Below, in pieces: positions 61,859 to 64,000 of a DNA stretch of 64,000 nucleotides; positions within the stretch are counted from its first letter, which is position 1, and each line of letters starts with the position of its first letter. Position numbers and translations under genes: made by a program. A model generated the notes under the pieces. That model was not told the origin of the DNA. It made no database searches and saw only the letters and a list, made by a program, of their open reading frames with translations. The stretch is from Spirochaetota bacterium. Lineage in GTDB: Bacteria; Spirochaetota; UBA4802; UBA5550. The DNA lies in contig JAGNKX010000011.1 of NCBI GenBank assembly GCA_017999915.1, positions 137,258-201,257 of the forward strand, given 5' to 3'.

Positions 61859-62040
61859 GCGAGGAGGCCATAGCCCCGGGTTTAAACCCGGGGCTATGGC
61901 CTCCTCGCGCTCCCACTCACACCGGTCGCTCAGGCGCCGCGACAGGCTGGGCCTTTTCATTAAAAAAATCTTACTCTATGCGGCGATCGTATGCAGCCTC
62001 CTGCAGACGATCGCATCCCCGCGTCATCCCTGACGCGGGG
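61859..62040. repeat. Cluster of three perfect palindromes
   Basis: First: a perfect 50-base palindrome at 61859-61908 (25 pairs, centred on GGGTTTAAACCC). Second: 61983-62014, GCGATCGT with ACGATCGC plus inner GCAG/CTGC. Third: 62017-62040, CCCCGCGTCA with TGACGCGGGG. All lie between the ends of the patatin gene and the convergent recombinase gene. They could serve as bidirectional terminators or be small mobile repeats. Confidence 0.8.
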
Positions 62041-62196
62041 CTTAAGGGGCCACGCTACCAAGGCGCCGCAGTGAGCCGTTAAACTGTCGAATCGAGCCCT
62101 CGGCTTCGCCCAGGTTAAACCTGTCAAGGGCCAGGTCTCGTGCCCGCCAAGGCGGCCGCGATATATCAAATTTTCTCCAGCACTATAATACAATTG

Positions 62197-63315
62197 TCAC
62201 AGCGGACTCTTGATCCCTTTCAGCCGGGGATTGTACACCTTTGTATATATAGTCGTCGTGGTTATGTTCTTGTGCCCCAGGAGCTGCTGGATGTGGCGGA
62301 TGGAGATGCCGTTCTCGAGAAGATGCGTGGCGAAGCTGTGGCGCAGGTCGTGGGGCGTGGCTTTTTTAGCTATGGCCGCGCGCTTCAGCGCCGCTTCAAG
62401 GACTTTCTGCACAGTCCTGCCGGAAAGCCGGCAATACTTACCCCGGGCGTCCTTTATCGTTGATTGAAAAAGATACTCATCCGGCTCCTTGCCCCGCATG
62501 AAGCGGCTCACATCGTCTCTGATTATTTCCGAAAAGATCGTTATACGGTCCTTTCTGCCCTTCCCTTCCTTTACATGAATGGTCAGGTCCTCAAGGCCGA
62601 CATCCCGCACTCTCAGGTTCAGAAGCTCAGACAGCCGGAGGCCCGATGAATACATCAGCGCCACCATGGTACGGTGCTTGAGATTATATATGACATTGAG
62701 GATCCGCTGTATCTCTTCGCGGGTCAATACGACCGGCAGATGCTTGGAATCCCTCAATCCCTCAACAAAAGAAAGATCCACATCCCTTCCCAGAATCTGT
62801 CTGAAATAATAGGAAATGGCAAACCGGTGAATGCGCATCGAGGAGAGGGACGCTTTTTTCGTATTGGTCATATAGAGAAAAAACGACCGCAATTGATGGT
62901 CCGACGCATCATCAATGAGGCCAAACCCATTGGATAGGAGCCAATGATTTACGGCCCCAAGGGCCCCGCAATACATTGTAATGGTTTTTTGAGAATAACG
63001 CTTCAACTTCAGGGCTTCTTTATACTCATTGAAATGACGGGGGTATATCGGACGCGGGATATTTTTCCCATCAATAACCGACACCCGGTCGTCATTTCCT
63101 GATTCTTTAAACCATTTATCAAGCTCAAAGAAGACTTTCCGGGGGGCCTTCAGGTTCTCAAAGAAGTAATTTTTTATAATGAGAAAGTCATTGTAATTGA
63201 TTATTTTTTTATTTTGGAGAAAGAATTCGTATATATCTTTATTGGATATATATTGAGGCTCATTTTTGTAAGAGTAGGTATTAAGCAACATATCGAGAAT
63301 CTTATGGGATCCCAT
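62197..63315 (-). CDS. Tyrosine recombinase, integron-integrase-like but without the IntI-specific segment
   Basis: A 372-residue recombinase. An N-terminal extension of about 90 residues precedes a SAM-like core-binding domain (LKRYSQKTITMYCGALGAVN, residues 105-190). The catalytic domain has SSGLRLSELLNLRV (Arg), EGKGRKDRITIF, TPHDLRHSFATHLL (His, Arg), LLGHKNITTTTIYTKV (His, nucleophile Tyr) and ends GIKSPL. LPVVLTREEIQRIL and GIKSPL resemble IntI, but the extra IntI segment (YP-rich, before the HxLRH box) is missing: only GKEPDEYLFQSTIKDARGKY is there. The ATG at 63315 follows GGAGG at eight bases; one at 63330 is also in frame. It diverges from attI- and attC-like sites. Confidence 0.9.
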   Translation of the reverse strand: MGSHKILDMLLNTYSYKNEPQYISNKDIYEFFLQNKKIINYNDFLIIKNYFFENLKAPRKVFFELDKWFKESGNDDRVSVIDGKNIPRPIYPRHFNEYKEALKLKRYSQKTITMYCGALGAVNHWLLSNGFGLIDDASDHQLRSFFLYMTNTKKASLSSMRIHRFAISYYFRQILGRDVDLSFVEGLRDSKHLPVVLTREEIQRILNVIYNLKHRTMVALMYSSGLRLSELLNLRVRDVGLEDLTIHVKEGKGRKDRITIFSEIIRDDVSRFMRGKEPDEYLFQSTIKDARGKYCRLSGRTVQKVLEAALKRAAIAKKATPHDLRHSFATHLLENGISIRHIQQLLGHKNITTTTIYTKVYNPRLKGIKSPL

Positions 63316-63465
63316 CTCTGTTTCCTCCATTTCTTCATTCTGATATGTTATACGAACAATACCATCGCACTATAAAATATTTATCCTATTTTCCCCCAAT
63401 TTTTTTTTCGGTTGACATTGGCTCCATCTACATCATGCTTTTTTACATTAACAATAATTCAACCA

Positions 63466-63484
63466 AGGTTTGTTAGGCGCCATT
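63466..63484 (+). other. Candidate attI-type recombination site
   Basis: AAGGTTTGTTAGGCGCC contains GTTAGGC at 63472-63478, the GTTRRRY core cut by integron integrases between G and TT. It lies about 150 bases from the divergent recombinase start, as attI does in integrons. Confidence 0.55.
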
Positions 63485-63709
63485 TTCGCCTGAATCATGG
63501 GCTTTATTATGTAGGGTTTTCTTTAAAGTGTGAATTGACAGTAAGTTTTTTGGAATAAATCATTCTGTAAGAATATTATTTTTATTTATGTTATCGCAAA
63601 ATATTTAGGATGGCTATAAGTACACTTTTTTAGACGTCCCGTTCAACAGTGTTTTGGGCTTTCGCCATCATTGAATGGTAATCTGTTTAAGGGCCTTGCG
63701 AAAACGGGC
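63479..63709 (+). other. Non-coding stretch between attI-like and attC-like sites
   Basis: About 230 AT-rich bases with no substantial open frame on either strand. TTGACA at 63535-63540 could be part of a promoter reading into the cassettes. If both sites are real this would be an ORF-less cassette. Confidence 0.45.
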
Positions 63710-63882
63710 GCCCAACAAAACATGGCCGCTGCGCTCCTCGGGGCTGTGCCCCTGCGGTGCTCGGCGCTCGCGCTTATCCCGCCGGATTCGTCGCGTGTTT
63801 GGGGAGTTATAGAGCGCTCCTCACCGGCGGGGCGCTCGGCACACCCGCTTCGCGGGCGTCGGCCATGTTTGAGATGTTGGGC
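63710..63882 (+). repeat. Large attC-like palindromic site
   Basis: The site begins GCCCAAC (RYYYAAC) and ends GTTGGGC (GTTRRRY), exact complements. Inside, AAACATGGCCG near 63718 pairs with CGGCCATGTTT near 63859; the right side has five additional bases (GAGAT) before the core, giving the asymmetric spacing known for attC. Further pairing (CCCGCCGG with CCGGCGGG) fills the centre. At 173 bases it is longer than most attC sites (about 57-141). Confidence 0.65.
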
Positions 63883-63906
63883 GACATTGCAAAATAAAGG
63901 AATAAA

Positions 63907-64000
63907 ATGGGCTGGTTAGATAAAACTTATAAATGCTTTGTTCTAATATTACAACCTGATTCAAAAAAACTTTGGTATTATGAAAACTGGAAAATTATTG
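63907..64000 (+). CDS. Start of a cassette-type gene, cut by window edge
   Basis: Twenty-four bases after the attC-like core an ATG with AAGGA at five bases opens a frame of 31 codons to the edge: MGWLDKTYKCFVLILQPDSK and onward, ending YYENWKII. The sequence is much AT-richer than the chromosomal genes. Position and composition fit an integron gene cassette. The product is not recognised. Confidence 0.6.
   Translation, partial: MGWLDKTYKCFVLILQPDSKKLWYYENWKII

Noticed and set aside
62197..63315. Plain XerC/XerD housekeeping recombinase
   Set aside because: It has a long N-terminal extension, an IntI-like core and end, and sits beside attI/attC-like sites; it is kept as integron-like, with doubt stated.
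1..64000. CRISPR arrays, rRNA or tRNA genes
   Set aside because: No regularly spaced repeats and no cloverleaf or rRNA sequence could be recognised by eye.

Overview
The window is a GC-rich chromosomal segment from a diderm (Gram-negative-type) bacterium. Two complete TonB-dependent receptors, many lipoproteins, a type-Vd-like patatin and a Spy/CpxP-like periplasmic protein show the outer membrane. A dodecaheme c-type cytochrome, a B12-dependent ribonucleotide reductase, a 4-hydroxybutyryl-CoA dehydratase homologue and tungstate uptake point to an anaerobe or facultative anaerobe. Relaxed lipoboxes (FLSC, IFSC) and the style of the small lipoproteins suggest a spirochaete (Leptospira/Turneriella-like), but this is an inference and not certain. 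No rRNA, tRNA or CRISPR array was seen.

Layout. 1-8.1 kb: a chemotaxis receptor cut by the left edge, a LysE-type exporter, a large hybrid histidine kinase, and tungstate transporter tupABC (minus strand). 8.4-19.1 kb: the most unusual block. It holds a TonB receptor, a lipoprotein with two sulfite-oxidase-fold-like units, CcsA-like and ResB-like haem-handling membrane proteins, a tetrapyrrole-methylase domain carried on a lipoprotein signal, a TiaS-like protein, and an ECF importer (fused double ATPase, EcfT, a small exported sulfite-oxidase-fold-like protein and a probable S component). Together they look like an outer-to-inner-membrane uptake and processing route for a tetrapyrrole or metal cofactor. 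19.1-22.7 kb: a TonB-receptor remnant between two copies of the ECF gene's 3' end, an AT-rich lipoprotein gene with an in-frame TGA, and a second complete TonB receptor. 22.8-27 kb: an HTH/periplasmic-binding-fold regulator, then a likely operon of a 12-haem lipoprotein cytochrome and a chemotaxis receptor.

27.5-35.2 kb: class II ribonucleotide reductase followed by a TrxC-like thioredoxin whose active-site Cys codon is TGA, a probable selenoprotein with a SECIS-like hairpin. The 3' end of the thioredoxin gene is duplicated on the far side of an inserted AAA/DUF4143 ATPase gene. Then come a STAS protein and a lipoprotein/TPR pair. 35.6-38.8 kb: YugP-like protease, YihY/BrkB membrane protein and UMF1-type MFS protein. 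38.8-43.3 kb: an acyl-CoA cluster (4-hydroxybutyryl-CoA dehydratase family, crotonase, TetR, CaiB/BaiF CoA-transferase) with two near-identical TetR operators and an array of four perfect hairpins. 43.5-54 kb: an ECF sigma/anti-sigma/Spy-like unit, a YbaK-type deacylase, a seven-PAS histidine kinase, a HEAT-repeat pair and a second TetR. 55-62 kb: PlsC, TldD/PmbA and a patatin-barrel protein.

62.2-64 kb: an integron-like end. A tyrosine recombinase close to IntI in its core but without the IntI-specific extra segment diverges from an attI-like GTTAGGC, a large attC-like palindrome, and the start of an AT-rich cassette-type gene that runs off the window.
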